DNA of 64,000 bases, from assembly GCA_001604045.1 (NCBI GenBank), contig LVAN01000001.1, positions 1-64,000 on the forward strand. Direction: 5' to 3'. The first letter of the stretch is position 1; each line of letters starts with the position of its first letter. This document shows positions 44,008 to 52,830 of the stretch, piece after piece. The notes under the pieces were generated by a model, which had not been told where the DNA came from, did no database searches, and saw nothing but the letters and a program-made list of their open reading frames with translations. This stretch comes from Clostridiales bacterium Firm_08 (GTDB lineage: Bacteria > Bacillota > Clostridia > Oscillospirales > QAKW01). Position numbers and translations under genes: made by a program.

Positions 44008-47000
44008 TCAGCCGTTGATGAAATCCTGATACATAAAGGTCACGATCTCACAGCGGGAGCAGGTCTTGTTCGGCGCGAAGTGCGTGGCGTCGGTGCCTTT
44101 GGTGACGCCCGTTTCCACCGCCCACAGCACCGCTTTGTAGAACCAGTCTTTCTTTTTGATGTCGGTGAAGGGGTTTTTGGCGGTGGCGGGTTCGGGGTTG
44201 CCCTCGCTCGCGCGCAGGAACACCACGACCTCGGCGCGGGTGCAGGTCTTGTTCGGCGCGAAGTGGGTCTCGTCGGTGCCCTTGGTGATGCCCGTTTCCA
44301 CCGCCCACAGCACCGCTTTGTAGAACCAGTCGCTCTTTTTGACGTCGGCAAAGGGGTTTTTCTTCGCTTTGGGCGCGGGTCTGCCCGCCGCGTTCCACAG
44401 GAAAGCGACGACCTCGGCGCGGGTGCAGGTCTTGTTCGGCGCGAAGTGGGTCGCGTCGGTGCCCGCGGTGACATTGTTCTCCACCGCCCACTTGACGGAA
44501 GCGTAATACCAGTCTCTCGGCTTGACGTCGGCAAACGCCGAGACCTTGACCGGCGACCGTTTGGCAAGACCCCTGATCGCGGCCCAGATCGCCGACGCGG
44601 CGGCGTCCGCGTCGGTCTGCGGCGCGGTCTTATCTTCCAGCAGGGCGTTGCCGGCGGTGACGGCTTCGTCCAGTTTGCGCAGGGACAGATCGGTGTAGTC
44701 CCGGCGTTTGACCGCCCCGGCGGCCTGCAGCGCCGCGATCAGCGCGGCGGTGTCGGGTCCCGCGGGTTTGTCCGCGAAGCGGAAGTCCATCATATAATAA
44801 TTGCGGTCGTCGTCCAGCGCCAGCGCAAAACTGCCGCCCTCGATACCGGTGATCGTTTGCGGGCCTTCCTCCGAGAAGTAGCGGATGATCTTGGTAAGCG
44901 TTTCATCCTCCGGCCAGGAGACGGTCAGCGTCCGGACGGCGGCCGGCAGGCGGAATTTGATCAGCGTCTGCGTCGCGCCCTCGAATACCGAGATATCCTC
45001 CTCGCCGACGGCCTCGGAGAACTCCAGCGGCACCTTGCCGACAGACAGGACGTCCACGACGACAGGTTTTTCCTCTGTACCCTCAAAGACGCGGGTCGCG
45101 AAGTCCGCCTCGTTCCAGAACACGACGACCTGGATGCCGTCGGCGGTCGCCGGCTCGAAGGTCAGGACGTTGTTGTCAAAGATGTAGCCCTCGACCTCGG
45201 AAACGCCGTTCCAGACGACGAACTCCTCGTACCACTCGCCGCCGCCCAGCGGGTAGCGGACGAAAACGCAGGGCGCGTAAGGATCGACAGGGGTCGCGAG
45301 GGTCTCAAGATCAAAGCCGCCGATCTCCTGCGCAAGCCGTGAGTTGGCGCGGGCGGGATCCAGCGTGACGCTGATCTGATCCTGCTCATAGGGCAGGTCC
45401 TTGCGGCCGGTGACGTACTCGCCCTGATAGAACACGCTGCCGTTGGCGGTGTCGTAATCAATACGAAGGGCGTTCGCCTGTACCTCGCCGCTGTCCTCGA
45501 ATTCCATTTCGATATGATAGAAAGTCTCCGGCTCGCCATCGTCCCGGATCTGATCCAGCGTGAGGGTATAGGACGCGCCTTCGGGGTTTTCGATGTCCAG
45601 GCGCTCGCCCTGCCCGCCGGCGCCGTCCACGCCGATCCGGCGGGCGGTGCCCTCCCAGCCGATCACGATGGACGCCTGATCTTCCGGCAGACGGACCCGC
45701 AGGCGGGTCTCGGAGCGTTTGATATTTTCCTCGGGGATGCCGTCCGGCAGGACGGGCGCGCCGCTGCCCCACCAGTTGATCTCTAAGATGACCGGCGCCT
45801 CTTCGGTTCCGTTAAAGCGGGCGAATTCGTAGTCCTCTTTGGACCAAAAGACTTCAAATTCCACGTCGTTGTCGCTCACCGGCGTGTAGCTCAGCACGTT
45901 GTTCTCGAAGGTGAAGCCCTCGTAGACGGCTTTGCCGTCCGCGACGACGACCTCGTCGATCCATTCGCCGTTCGCGTTTTCAAAGCCGGCGCAGACGTAC
46001 AGCGCTCTGTCCTCGCGGAAGTCCGCCGTGGTGAGCGCGAACTCACCCTGTTCCAGTTTGTCGAAATCGACTTTTTTGGTGCCGTCCAGCAGCAGGTTGA
46101 TGGTGGTCGGCTCGCCGTCTTTGAGGAAAGACAGCGGCTGTTCCATCGCCATCACGCTGTATTCCCGGGTCTCGGTCGGGATCTCGCCCGCCGCGGCGAA
46201 CACGGCGCCGCCGTTGTTGTCGCCGTTGACGCGGACCTCGCCGTTGCCGTGCCAGCCTCCATCAAAGTCAAATTCGATATGATAGAAAGTCCTCGGATCG
46301 CCGTTCGGCTCCTGCTGACCCAGCGAAAGCACGTATACGCTTCCCTCGGGTTCGAAAATTTCAAGATAATCGCCGTTTTCGCCGCCGCCCTCTACGCCGA
46401 TACGGCGGAGAGGATCGCCCTCGTTCCAGGCGAATATAACGGAAGCGTAGGAAAGCGGCACGCGGATCTTGACGCGGCCGTCCGCCTCGATCTTATCCCC
46501 GGCGGGGATCTCCGCCATCGTCCGGACGCTGCCGGCGCCCCACCATCTGTACTCGACGACGACGGGTTTTTCCACGGTGCCGCCGAACGTGCCGAAATCG
46601 TAGTCCTCCCCGGAGGTGTACACGCGGATCTCAACGCCCCGCGCCGACGGCGGCGTGAAGGAAAGCACGCCGTTTTCAAACGTGAAGCCGTCCTTGACGA
46701 CCTCGCCGTCCCTGACGACAAGCCCGTCGAACCACTCGCCGTCCGCCTCCTCGAAACACGCCTGAATGTAAGCGTTGTCAAGATAATGCCATTCCTCGCC
46801 GACGGGCAGGAACGCCCGCTCGTCCGTCTCGTTGAATTTTTCCCAGTCAAAGCACTGTTCGGTGTCAAAGCGCAGGCTGACCGCGCCGACGCCCTCTCCG
46901 GTCAGGAAAGAGAAGTCCTCGTTGGACATGGCGAACGTTTCCGCCGCGCCGCCCACTGAGGCGAACATAACGCAGCGGTTCATATCGTAGTCGACGCGGA

Positions 47001-47847
47001 TCGCGCCTTCCGGCTGACCGCCGCCGCCTTCGAATTCAAATTCCATGTTGTAGTGGGTCGCCTTGTTGTCGCCGTCCGTCTGATCCAGCGCCAGTGTGTA
47101 GGACGTACCCTCGGGATCCTCGATCTCCAGACGGCCGCCGTTATTTCCCGCGCCGTCCACGTTGATCCGGCGGGCGGTACCCGTCCAGGAAAGGGTCAGC
47201 GTCTGCCGGTCAAACGGCACGCGTACCCGCAGGCGGCCGTCCCGTTTCAGGACGTTCTCCGCGGGGATGTCGTCCGGCAGGAGGACGTCGCCGTCGCCCC
47301 ACCAGTTGCACTCAACGAGCACCGGCGCCTCGTCGGTGCCCTGAAAGCGGCTGAACGCATAGTCGCCCGCGGTCCAGAAGGCCTCCAGCTCGACGCCGTT
47401 TTCCGGCATGGTAAAGGTCAATATATTATTCTCAAAGGAAAATCCGTCGCGGACGGCGGCTCCGTTTTCGACGACGGGGCCGTCAAACCAGCCGGCCGCC
47501 GTATCGTACCGCGCCACGACATAGATCGCGCGGTCGTTCGCGGTCCAGGGATCGGTGAACGCGACGTTGCCGCTCTGTTCATACTCGTTCCAGTCAAGGG
47601 CGAGCTGTTCGCTGAACAGCAGGCGGACCGTCTGTCCGGCGGTCACCTCGCTTTCGCCGTCAAAGAGGTAGTCCCCGGCGATCGCCTGCGGGGTATTCTC
47701 TCCCGTCGCCGCGAAAAGACTGCCACCGTTCTGATCGTAGTGAACGCGCAGACGGGACGTCTGTCCCGGCGTGCCGAACGCCTGCGCCGGCAGCAGCGCC
47801 GCGACCATCACAAGACAGAGCAGCATGGCCGTTACTCGTTTTTTCAT
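44008..47847 (-). CDS. SLH-domain surface protein with four copies of an unrecognised ~215-residue module
   Basis: A 1279-residue secreted protein. The ATG at 47847 opens a signal peptide (MKKRVTAMLLCLVMVAALLPAQAFG) and has AGGAGG 7 nt upstream. Four tandem modules follow (about residues 30-235, 236-470, 471-705 and 706-940). Each begins with a strand like LRVHYDQNGG or IRVDYDMNR, then has a GEWFDGLVVRDG-type loop, F-x-N-x-VLSFTP, a WWGxG motif and GTARRIxVDGAG. Module 4 is the most diverged. A FIVAR-like helical repeat (about 980-1040) and three C-terminal SLH domains (AFADVKPRDWYYASVKWA and two more) follow. It is probably anchored to a secondary wall polymer. I do not recognise the repeated module. 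Confidence 0.85.
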   Translation of the reverse strand: MKKRVTAMLLCLVMVAALLPAQAFGTPGQTSRLRVHYDQNGGSLFAATGENTPQAIAGDYLFDGESEVTAGQTVRLLFSEQLALDWNEYEQSGNVAFTDPWTANDRAIYVVARYDTAAGWFDGPVVENGAAVRDGFSFENNILTFTMPENGVELEAFWTAGDYAFSRFQGTDEAPVLVECNWWGDGDVLLPDDIPAENVLKRDGRLRVRVPFDRQTLTLSWTGTARRINVDGAGNNGGRLEIEDPEGTSYTLALDQTDGDNKATHYNMEFEFEGGGGQPEGAIRVDYDMNRCVMFASVGGAAETFAMSNEDFSFLTGEGVGAVSLRFDTEQCFDWEKFNETDERAFLPVGEEWHYLDNAYIQACFEEADGEWFDGLVVRDGEVVKDGFTFENGVLSFTPPSARGVEIRVYTSGEDYDFGTFGGTVEKPVVVEYRWWGAGSVRTMAEIPAGDKIEADGRVKIRVPLSYASVIFAWNEGDPLRRIGVEGGGENGDYLEIFEPEGSVYVLSLGQQEPNGDPRTFYHIEFDFDGGWHGNGEVRVNGDNNGGAVFAAAGEIPTETREYSVMAMEQPLSFLKDGEPTTINLLLDGTKKVDFDKLEQGEFALTTADFREDRALYVCAGFENANGEWIDEVVVADGKAVYEGFTFENNVLSYTPVSDNDVEFEVFWSKEDYEFARFNGTEEAPVILEINWWGSGAPVLPDGIPEENIKRSETRLRVRLPEDQASIVIGWEGTARRIGVDGAGGQGERLDIENPEGASYTLTLDQIRDDGEPETFYHIEMEFEDSGEVQANALRIDYDTANGSVFYQGEYVTGRKDLPYEQDQISVTLDPARANSRLAQEIGGFDLETLATPVDPYAPCVFVRYPLGGGEWYEEFVVWNGVSEVEGYIFDNNVLTFEPATADGIQVVVFWNEADFATRVFEGTEEKPVVVDVLSVGKVPLEFSEAVGEEDISVFEGATQTLIKFRLPAAVRTLTVSWPEDETLTKIIRYFSEEGPQTITGIEGGSFALALDDDRNYYMMDFRFADKPAGPDTAALIAALQAAGAVKRRDYTDLSLRKLDEAVTAGNALLEDKTAPQTDADAAASAIWAAIRGLAKRSPVKVSAFADVKPRDWYYASVKWAVENNVTAGTDATHFAPNKTCTRAEVVAFLWNAAGRPAPKAKKNPFADVKKSDWFYKAVLWAVETGITKGTDETHFAPNKTCTRAEVVVFLRASEGNPEPATAKNPFTDIKKKDWFYKAVLWAVETGVTKGTDATHFAPNKTCSRCEIVTFMYQDFING

Positions 47848-47889
47848 ATTTTTTCCTCCTTTTATTTGAATATGGAACTCTCCATTTCG

Positions 47890-47918
47890 ATTATACAAAA
47901 AAACGCGGAAAAGAGCAA
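47890..47918 (-). promoter_or_regulatory. Promoter of the SLH protein gene
   Basis: Minus strand: TTGCTC (47918-47913), a 17-bp spacer and TATAAT (47895-47890). The -35 lies within the foot of the preceding terminator hairpin. Confidence 0.7.
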
Positions 47919-47965
47919 CGTGTGTTTCCGATTTGTCATTGACAAGTCGGAAACACACGTTGCTT
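47914..47965 (-). terminator. Terminator of the acyltransferase/FAD-oxidoreductase genes
   Basis: A 24-bp stem with one G-U-type mismatch (47915-47938 with 47941-47964), GCAACGTGTGTTTCCG at its foot. It is followed on the minus strand by CTCTTTTCCGCGTTTTTTTG. It lies about 25 bp beyond the stop codon at 47988. Confidence 0.82.
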
Positions 47966-47987
47966 TTGAAGGATAAAAAGTATTTTG

Positions 47988-49244
47988 TTATATCTTCGCG
48001 CCGCTGCTTCGCAGCGCGGTCTGCAGGCGGGGGATATCCACCTTGTCCGGCGTGACGCCGTCGGTCAGCGCAAGCGCCGCGGCGGTGCCCGCCGCCTCTC
48101 CGAGACAGCAGCAGATCGGCATGATGCGGATGGACGCCTGCGCCTCGTGCGTGGCGGAAACACACCGTCCCGCGACGATCATATTGTCCGCGCCGCTTCG
48201 CGGCAAAAGGCTCGCGTAAGGGATGGTATAGTAAGTCCCCGGCGCGAAATAATAATGAGACGTGCCCGCCCCGGCGGGATCGTGGATGTCAATGTCATAA
48301 TTTCCCAGCGCGATGGAATCCTCAAAGACGGTACACGCTTTGAGTTCCTCCTGGGTGAGAACGTGGCGTCCGACGATACGGCGGCTCTCCCGCACGCCGA
48401 TCTGCGGCGCCGTCTGGATCAGTTTGCAGTTTTCAAAGCCCGGCACGCTCTCTTTCAGCATTTTCACGATCTCGAAGGTCTGCTCTCTCGCCTCGATCTC
48501 CGCGGCGGTGACGTCCGCCGCGCCGACGGGATCCCGCCGGATGACCCGGGTGGTGTTGAAATGCACGACGCCGGGCATCAGCGTTTTGAACCAAAGAACG
48601 TCCTCCCTCGGGTCGCTGATCTTTCCCTCCGCCTGATAGGCGCGGTAGATGCCGTTCAGTTTCTCCCGGCTGACGCCGTAAAACGCCTCGGTATCAACGT
48701 TGCCGACCCGGAAACACAGCGTCATCGGCTGGCAGAGCCCGTCCTCCTCCCGTCCCTGGACGAAGGGGACGCCGCTCATCGCGGCAAGTTCCGCGTCGCC
48801 CGTCGCGTCGATGAACATCTTGCCGCCGATCTCCATAAGCCCCTCTTTTGTGTAAAGAGTGACGGATGTGACGGTATCGCCCTCTTTCGCCGCGGAAATA
48901 ACGGTGGCGTTGAACAGCGGGACAACGCCCGCCGCCGCGATCAGACGGTTGAGATAGAGTTTGAGATACTCTGTATCAAAGGTCTTTTCGTTTTCGTCCA
49001 GCGCGCCCGCCGCCGCGAGGCCGTCAAGGATCTCCCGGAACAGCCCGGCGCTGAGGTACCGCTTTTGCTCCTCCACCGTCGTCCAGTACCGCATAAACGG
49101 CAGCACAAGATTGTTGACCGCCGCGCCGCCGAGACAGTTCGCCCGCTCGACGAGCAGTACCTTTTTGCCGCGTCTCGCCGCGCTCACCGCCGCCGCGACG
49201 CCGGTCAGTCCGCCGCCCGCGACGATCAGATCATAGTGTTTCAT
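47988..49244 (-). CDS. FAD-dependent oxidoreductase (FAD_oxidored / PF12831-like)
   Basis: A 418-residue cytosolic flavoprotein. The dinucleotide-binding motif is VAGGGLTGVAAAVSAARRG (8-26), followed by VERANCLGG. FIDATGDAELAAMSGVPF and a C-terminal NMIVAGRCVSATHEAQASIRIMP carry the second FAD-contact region. This PF12831-type family is found in carbohydrate-linked loci and has few characterised members; the substrate is unknown. It lies 15 bp after the GNAT-like acyltransferase gene with GGGAGGGG before the ATG, so the two form an operon ended by the hairpin at 47914-47965. Confidence 0.85.
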   Translation of the reverse strand: MKHYDLIVAGGGLTGVAAAVSAARRGKKVLLVERANCLGGAAVNNLVLPFMRYWTTVEEQKRYLSAGLFREILDGLAAAGALDENEKTFDTEYLKLYLNRLIAAAGVVPLFNATVISAAKEGDTVTSVTLYTKEGLMEIGGKMFIDATGDAELAAMSGVPFVQGREEDGLCQPMTLCFRVGNVDTEAFYGVSREKLNGIYRAYQAEGKISDPREDVLWFKTLMPGVVHFNTTRVIRRDPVGAADVTAAEIEAREQTFEIVKMLKESVPGFENCKLIQTAPQIGVRESRRIVGRHVLTQEELKACTVFEDSIALGNYDIDIHDPAGAGTSHYYFAPGTYYTIPYASLLPRSGADNMIVAGRCVSATHEAQASIRIMPICCCLGEAAGTAAALALTDGVTPDKVDIPRLQTALRSSGAKI

Positions 49245-49259
49245 TCCGGTCCCCTCCCG

Positions 49260-50150
49260 TTATGATTTGTAAATATAGATCCCTTTGCCCCGGCCTGTTT
49301 TTTCCCCTTTGCGGATCAGGTCTTTGTAAAACCGCCGCAGAGAGGTATCCCCCGGCAGCGCCTCGGGATCGCCGGTATAGAACATATCGAACAGCCGCCA
49401 TACCTGCGTATAGTCGTCGTAGTCCGCGTTAAAGAAAATATCGTAGTCGCCGCAAAACTTCCGCAGGTTGCTCGTCTCGGACAGCGCCTCGAAATTCCGC
49501 TTGAAAAACAGCCAGGTACTGCAGTAAAAAACGACAGGTCTTTCCCCGAACCAGTCTTTGAAAAACTCCGCCGCCTCCCGGTACGCGGCTCCCACGCCCT
49601 CGTAGTCCAGCCGTTTGCCGGTGCGGGGCAGGTGGACGTTCAGCACGGGGTCCCCGTGACGGATGACGACGCCGTCCTTGCGAAAGGGCTGCTCCGGTGA
49701 GAACGCGTACTGCTCAAATTGCAGATTGCCGAACGCGACGCGCTTTCCGTTAAAGAAATTCGGATACCATTTCGGACAGTGCAGTCCGTACACGCCGTGC
49801 AAATTCATCGTTTCCTGCGCTTTGTAGGTAAAGTCTTTGAGCGTGTGGTAAAAAAGCTGTTCCGGGTATCCTTTTTCGTCGTAATAACGTTTCAGCCGTC
49901 CCGTCATCGCGAGCCAGAAAACGGCGTACGCCGTGAAGGGCGAAACGCCGGCAAGTTCCGCGGCGCGGTCCGCCTTTTCGACGATCTCCGCGGCGTCAAA
50001 GGCGAAGTCCTTTTCATACCGGTCGGTGACCGAGCGCAACAGCGCCGCCGCCTCTTTGTTCTCCCCGATCGCCGAAAGGCAGGCGGTATAACATTCTATC
50101 GCCGCCTCCGGCATATCGATCTTTTGTAAAAACGTTTTGATTTGTTCCAT
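49260..50150 (-). CDS. GNAT-like acyltransferase-domain protein (DUF5596-like)
   Basis: About 296 residues, cytosolic. It resembles two-part acyltransferase proteins with an N-terminal helical domain (EAAIECYTACLSAIGEN through the FTAYAVFWLAMTGRL region) and a C-terminal GNAT-like domain (YGLHCPKWYPNFF, LNVHLPRTGKRLDYEG, VVFYCSTWLFFKRNF). These proteins are common in gut Firmicutes and not characterised. The ATG at 50150 is preferred; an in-frame GTG at 50195 is the alternative, and both have only an AAGGA placed very close. It is co-transcribed with the downstream FAD oxidoreductase. The functional link is unknown. Confidence 0.65.
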   Translation of the reverse strand: MEQIKTFLQKIDMPEAAIECYTACLSAIGENKEAAALLRSVTDRYEKDFAFDAAEIVEKADRAAELAGVSPFTAYAVFWLAMTGRLKRYYDEKGYPEQLFYHTLKDFTYKAQETMNLHGVYGLHCPKWYPNFFNGKRVAFGNLQFEQYAFSPEQPFRKDGVVIRHGDPVLNVHLPRTGKRLDYEGVGAAYREAAEFFKDWFGERPVVFYCSTWLFFKRNFEALSETSNLRKFCGDYDIFFNADYDDYTQVWRLFDMFYTGDPEALPGDTSLRRFYKDLIRKGEKTGRGKGIYIYKS

Positions 50151-50231
50151 GATCCTTATATGATGGTTCTCACTTCTCTTTATTGTATCGTTCACGATCC
50201 TTCCGGTTTCGCCCTGTCGGAACGATCCTTA

Positions 50232-50255
50232 GCGGGCGGCAGATCTGCCGCCCGC
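50232..50255. terminator. Palindromic hairpin downstream of gyrA
   Basis: A perfect 24-bp palindrome, GCGGGCGGCAGATCTGCCGCCCGC, lies 41 bp past the gyrA stop codon. No T run follows on the minus strand, so it may be only a weak terminator or a transcript-end stabiliser. Confidence 0.5.
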
Positions 50256-50295
50256 TGCATGCTTGTTTCAACCGGGAGAGTTTGGGCGGGAAGCG

Positions 50296-52809
50296 TTATT
50301 CCGCGGACGTTTCGGCGGTTTCGGCTTCAACCGTTTCCTCACCGTCTTTATCGTCCTCCACCTTGGACATGCCCGCGACCTTTACGCCGTCGGGAAGCCT
50401 GGTGACGATAACGCCCTTGGTACTGCGGCTGAGCAGATTGATCTCGGAAACGTCGGTGCGCATAATGACGCCCTCGCTGGTGATCAGCAGGATATCGTCG
50501 TCCGCCCGCACCATTTTGGCGGCGGCGACAAATCCTGTCTGCGCGCTGAGATTATAGTTGAAGATCCCCTTGCCGCCGCGGGACTGGACTTTGTACTCGG
50601 AGGGCAGGGTGCGCTTGCCGTAACCGCGCTCGGTCACCGTCAGCAGCGCGCCGTCGGGATCAACGATCTCCATACTGATGACGTAGTCGTCCGCCGCCAG
50701 GCGGATGCCCCGCACGCCCTGCGTGGCGCGGCCCATCGGGCGCGCGTCCGCCTCGTCGAAGCGGATCGCCTTGCCCTTGTGGGTGGCGAGCATAACGGTA
50801 TCGCCCGGTTTGGTCTGCCGCACGTCGACCAGCACGTCGCCCGCCTCATCGTCCAGCACGATGGCGATGACGCCGTTTTTGCGGATGTTGGCGTACAGGG
50901 ACAGCGCCGTCTTTTTGACGGTACCGTTCCGGGTCGCCATCAGCAGATATCCTTCCTCCTCGAACCCTTTGACGTGGATGACGGAGGTGACTTTTTCATC
51001 CGCCTCGATGGGCAGGATGTTGACGATGTTGCTTCCCTTGCTGATGCGGGAACATTCGGGGATCTCATATCCCTTGATCTTATACACTCTGCCCCGCGTG
51101 GTAAAGAACAGCAGGATGTCGTGGGTGGAGGCGACGAACATTTCCCTTACGATGTCCTCCACCTTGGTGGTCATCCCCTTGATGCCTCTGCCGCCGCGGT
51201 GCTGGGCGGAATATTCGTCGGTCGGCATCCGTTTGATATAGCCGCCCTCGGTCAGCGTGAACACGCTCTGCGCCTCGGGGATCAGATCCTCATCCTCGAT
51301 GCCGACGTCTCCGATGCCGATCTCGGTGCGGCGCTCGTCGCCGTATTTTTCCTTGATCTCGGTAAGATCGGTCTTTATGATATCGAAAATGCGCTCCTCG
51401 TGGGCAAGGACGTCCTCCCAGTCGGCGATCCTGGCGTTGAGATCCGCCAGCTCGTTTTCAAGTTTTTCTCTTTCAAGTCCCGTGAGCTGTCCAAGCCTCA
51501 TATCGACGATCGCCTGCGCCTGGATATCGGTCAGATCGAAGCGCGCGGACAGCGCGGTCTTCGCGTCCTGGATGCTGGCGCTCTTTTTGATGATCTCGAT
51601 GACCTCGTCTATGTAGTCGATCGCTTTGAGCAGTCCCTCGAGGATATGCGCTCTCGCTTTCGCCTTACGGATATCGAATTCGGTGCGGCGGCGGATGACG
51701 CTCTCCTGATGTTTGATGTACTCCTGCATCATCGCCTTGATGGGCAGCACCTTCGGCACGCCGTTCACCAGCGCGAGGTTGATGATGGAGCAGGTCGCCT
51801 GCATATCGGTATATTTGTACAGCTGATTGAGCACGACCTGGGCGTTGGCTTCCCGTTTGAGGTCGATGACAAAGCGCAGACCGTCCTTGTCCGACTCGTC
51901 GCGGATGTCCGCGATGCCGGGCACCCGTCCGGTTTTCGCCTCGTCGGCGATCTTTTCGATCAGCGCGCTTTTGCGCACCATATACGGGATCTCGGTCACG
52001 ACGATGCGGAAGCGGTCTTTATATTCCTCGATCTCGGCTTTGGCGCGGACATAGATCTTGCCGCGGCCCGTCTCATAGGCGCGGCGGATGCCGCTCTTGC
52101 CCATAATGACGGCGCCGGTCGGGAAATCCGGACCTTTGACGAACTGCATGATGTCATCCGTCGTCATCCCGGGGTCTTCCATCAGCGCGATGATGCCGTC
52201 CACCACCTCGCAAAGGTTGTGGGGCGGGATATCCGTCGCCATGCCGACGGCGATGCCGGACGAACCGTTGACGAGCAGGTTGGGGAACCGTGACGGAAGC
52301 ACCGTCGGCTCCTGTCCCTTGTCGTCGAAGGACGGCATAAAATCAACGGTCTCTTTTTTGATGTCCGTCAGCATCTCCATCGCGAGTTTTTCCATACGCG
52401 CCTCGGTATAGCGGTACGCCGCGGGGGGATCGCCGTCGATGCTGCCGAAGTTGCCCTGTCCCTCGATCAGCGGATAGCGCAGGGAAAAATCCTGCGCGAG
52501 CCGCACCATCGCGTCATAGACGGACGCGTCGCCGTGGGGATGATATTTACCCAGCACGTCGCCGACGGTGGTCGCGGATTTGCGGTAGGGCTTGTCATGG
52601 GTCAGACCCGCCTCGAACATCGTATAGAGGATCCGCCGGTGGACGGGTTTGAGACCGTCCCGCACGTCGGGCAGCGCTCTGCCGACGATAACGGACATGG
52701 AATAGTCAAGGTACGCCTTGCGGACTTCTTTTACGATATCCAGATCTTTGAGGATCTGCCCCTCAAAACTGATCGGTTCTTTTTTCTCGTTGGGAGTGGC
52801 TTTACTCAT
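50296..52809 (-). CDS. gyrA: DNA gyrase subunit A
   Basis: An 837-residue subunit that breaks and rejoins DNA in the A2B2 gyrase. The winged-helix breakage domain contains [16 protein letters not shown] (89-103) and the active-site Tyr, Y134, in AYRYTEARM. The coiled-coil tower and a C-terminal beta-pinwheel carrying the GyrA box QHRGGRG follow, which distinguishes it from ParC. The quinolone-determining position equal to E. coli Ser83 is Ala (A95), with S96 next and D99 equal to Asp87. An acidic tail ends the protein. It lies 21 bp after gyrB. The ATG has an AGGAGG-like site upstream. Confidence 0.97.
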   Translation of the reverse strand: MSKATPNEKKEPISFEGQILKDLDIVKEVRKAYLDYSMSVIVGRALPDVRDGLKPVHRRILYTMFEAGLTHDKPYRKSATTVGDVLGKYHPHGDASVYDAMVRLAQDFSLRYPLIEGQGNFGSIDGDPPAAYRYTEARMEKLAMEMLTDIKKETVDFMPSFDDKGQEPTVLPSRFPNLLVNGSSGIAVGMATDIPPHNLCEVVDGIIALMEDPGMTTDDIMQFVKGPDFPTGAVIMGKSGIRRAYETGRGKIYVRAKAEIEEYKDRFRIVVTEIPYMVRKSALIEKIADEAKTGRVPGIADIRDESDKDGLRFVIDLKREANAQVVLNQLYKYTDMQATCSIINLALVNGVPKVLPIKAMMQEYIKHQESVIRRRTEFDIRKAKARAHILEGLLKAIDYIDEVIEIIKKSASIQDAKTALSARFDLTDIQAQAIVDMRLGQLTGLEREKLENELADLNARIADWEDVLAHEERIFDIIKTDLTEIKEKYGDERRTEIGIGDVGIEDEDLIPEAQSVFTLTEGGYIKRMPTDEYSAQHRGGRGIKGMTTKVEDIVREMFVASTHDILLFFTTRGRVYKIKGYEIPECSRISKGSNIVNILPIEADEKVTSVIHVKGFEEEGYLLMATRNGTVKKTALSLYANIRKNGVIAIVLDDEAGDVLVDVRQTKPGDTVMLATHKGKAIRFDEADARPMGRATQGVRGIRLAADDYVISMEIVDPDGALLTVTERGYGKRTLPSEYKVQSRGGKGIFNYNLSAQTGFVAAAKMVRADDDILLITSEGVIMRTDVSEINLLSRSTKGVIVTRLPDGVKVAGMSKVEDDKDGEETVEAETAETSAE

Positions 52810-52830
52810 TTTATATATCCTCCTCTCCCC

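Noticed and set aside
47848-48165. N-terminal extension of the second SLH protein
   Set aside because: It would run through the terminator hairpin and promoter and delete the signal-peptide start. The ATG at 47847 has an ideal ribosome site.
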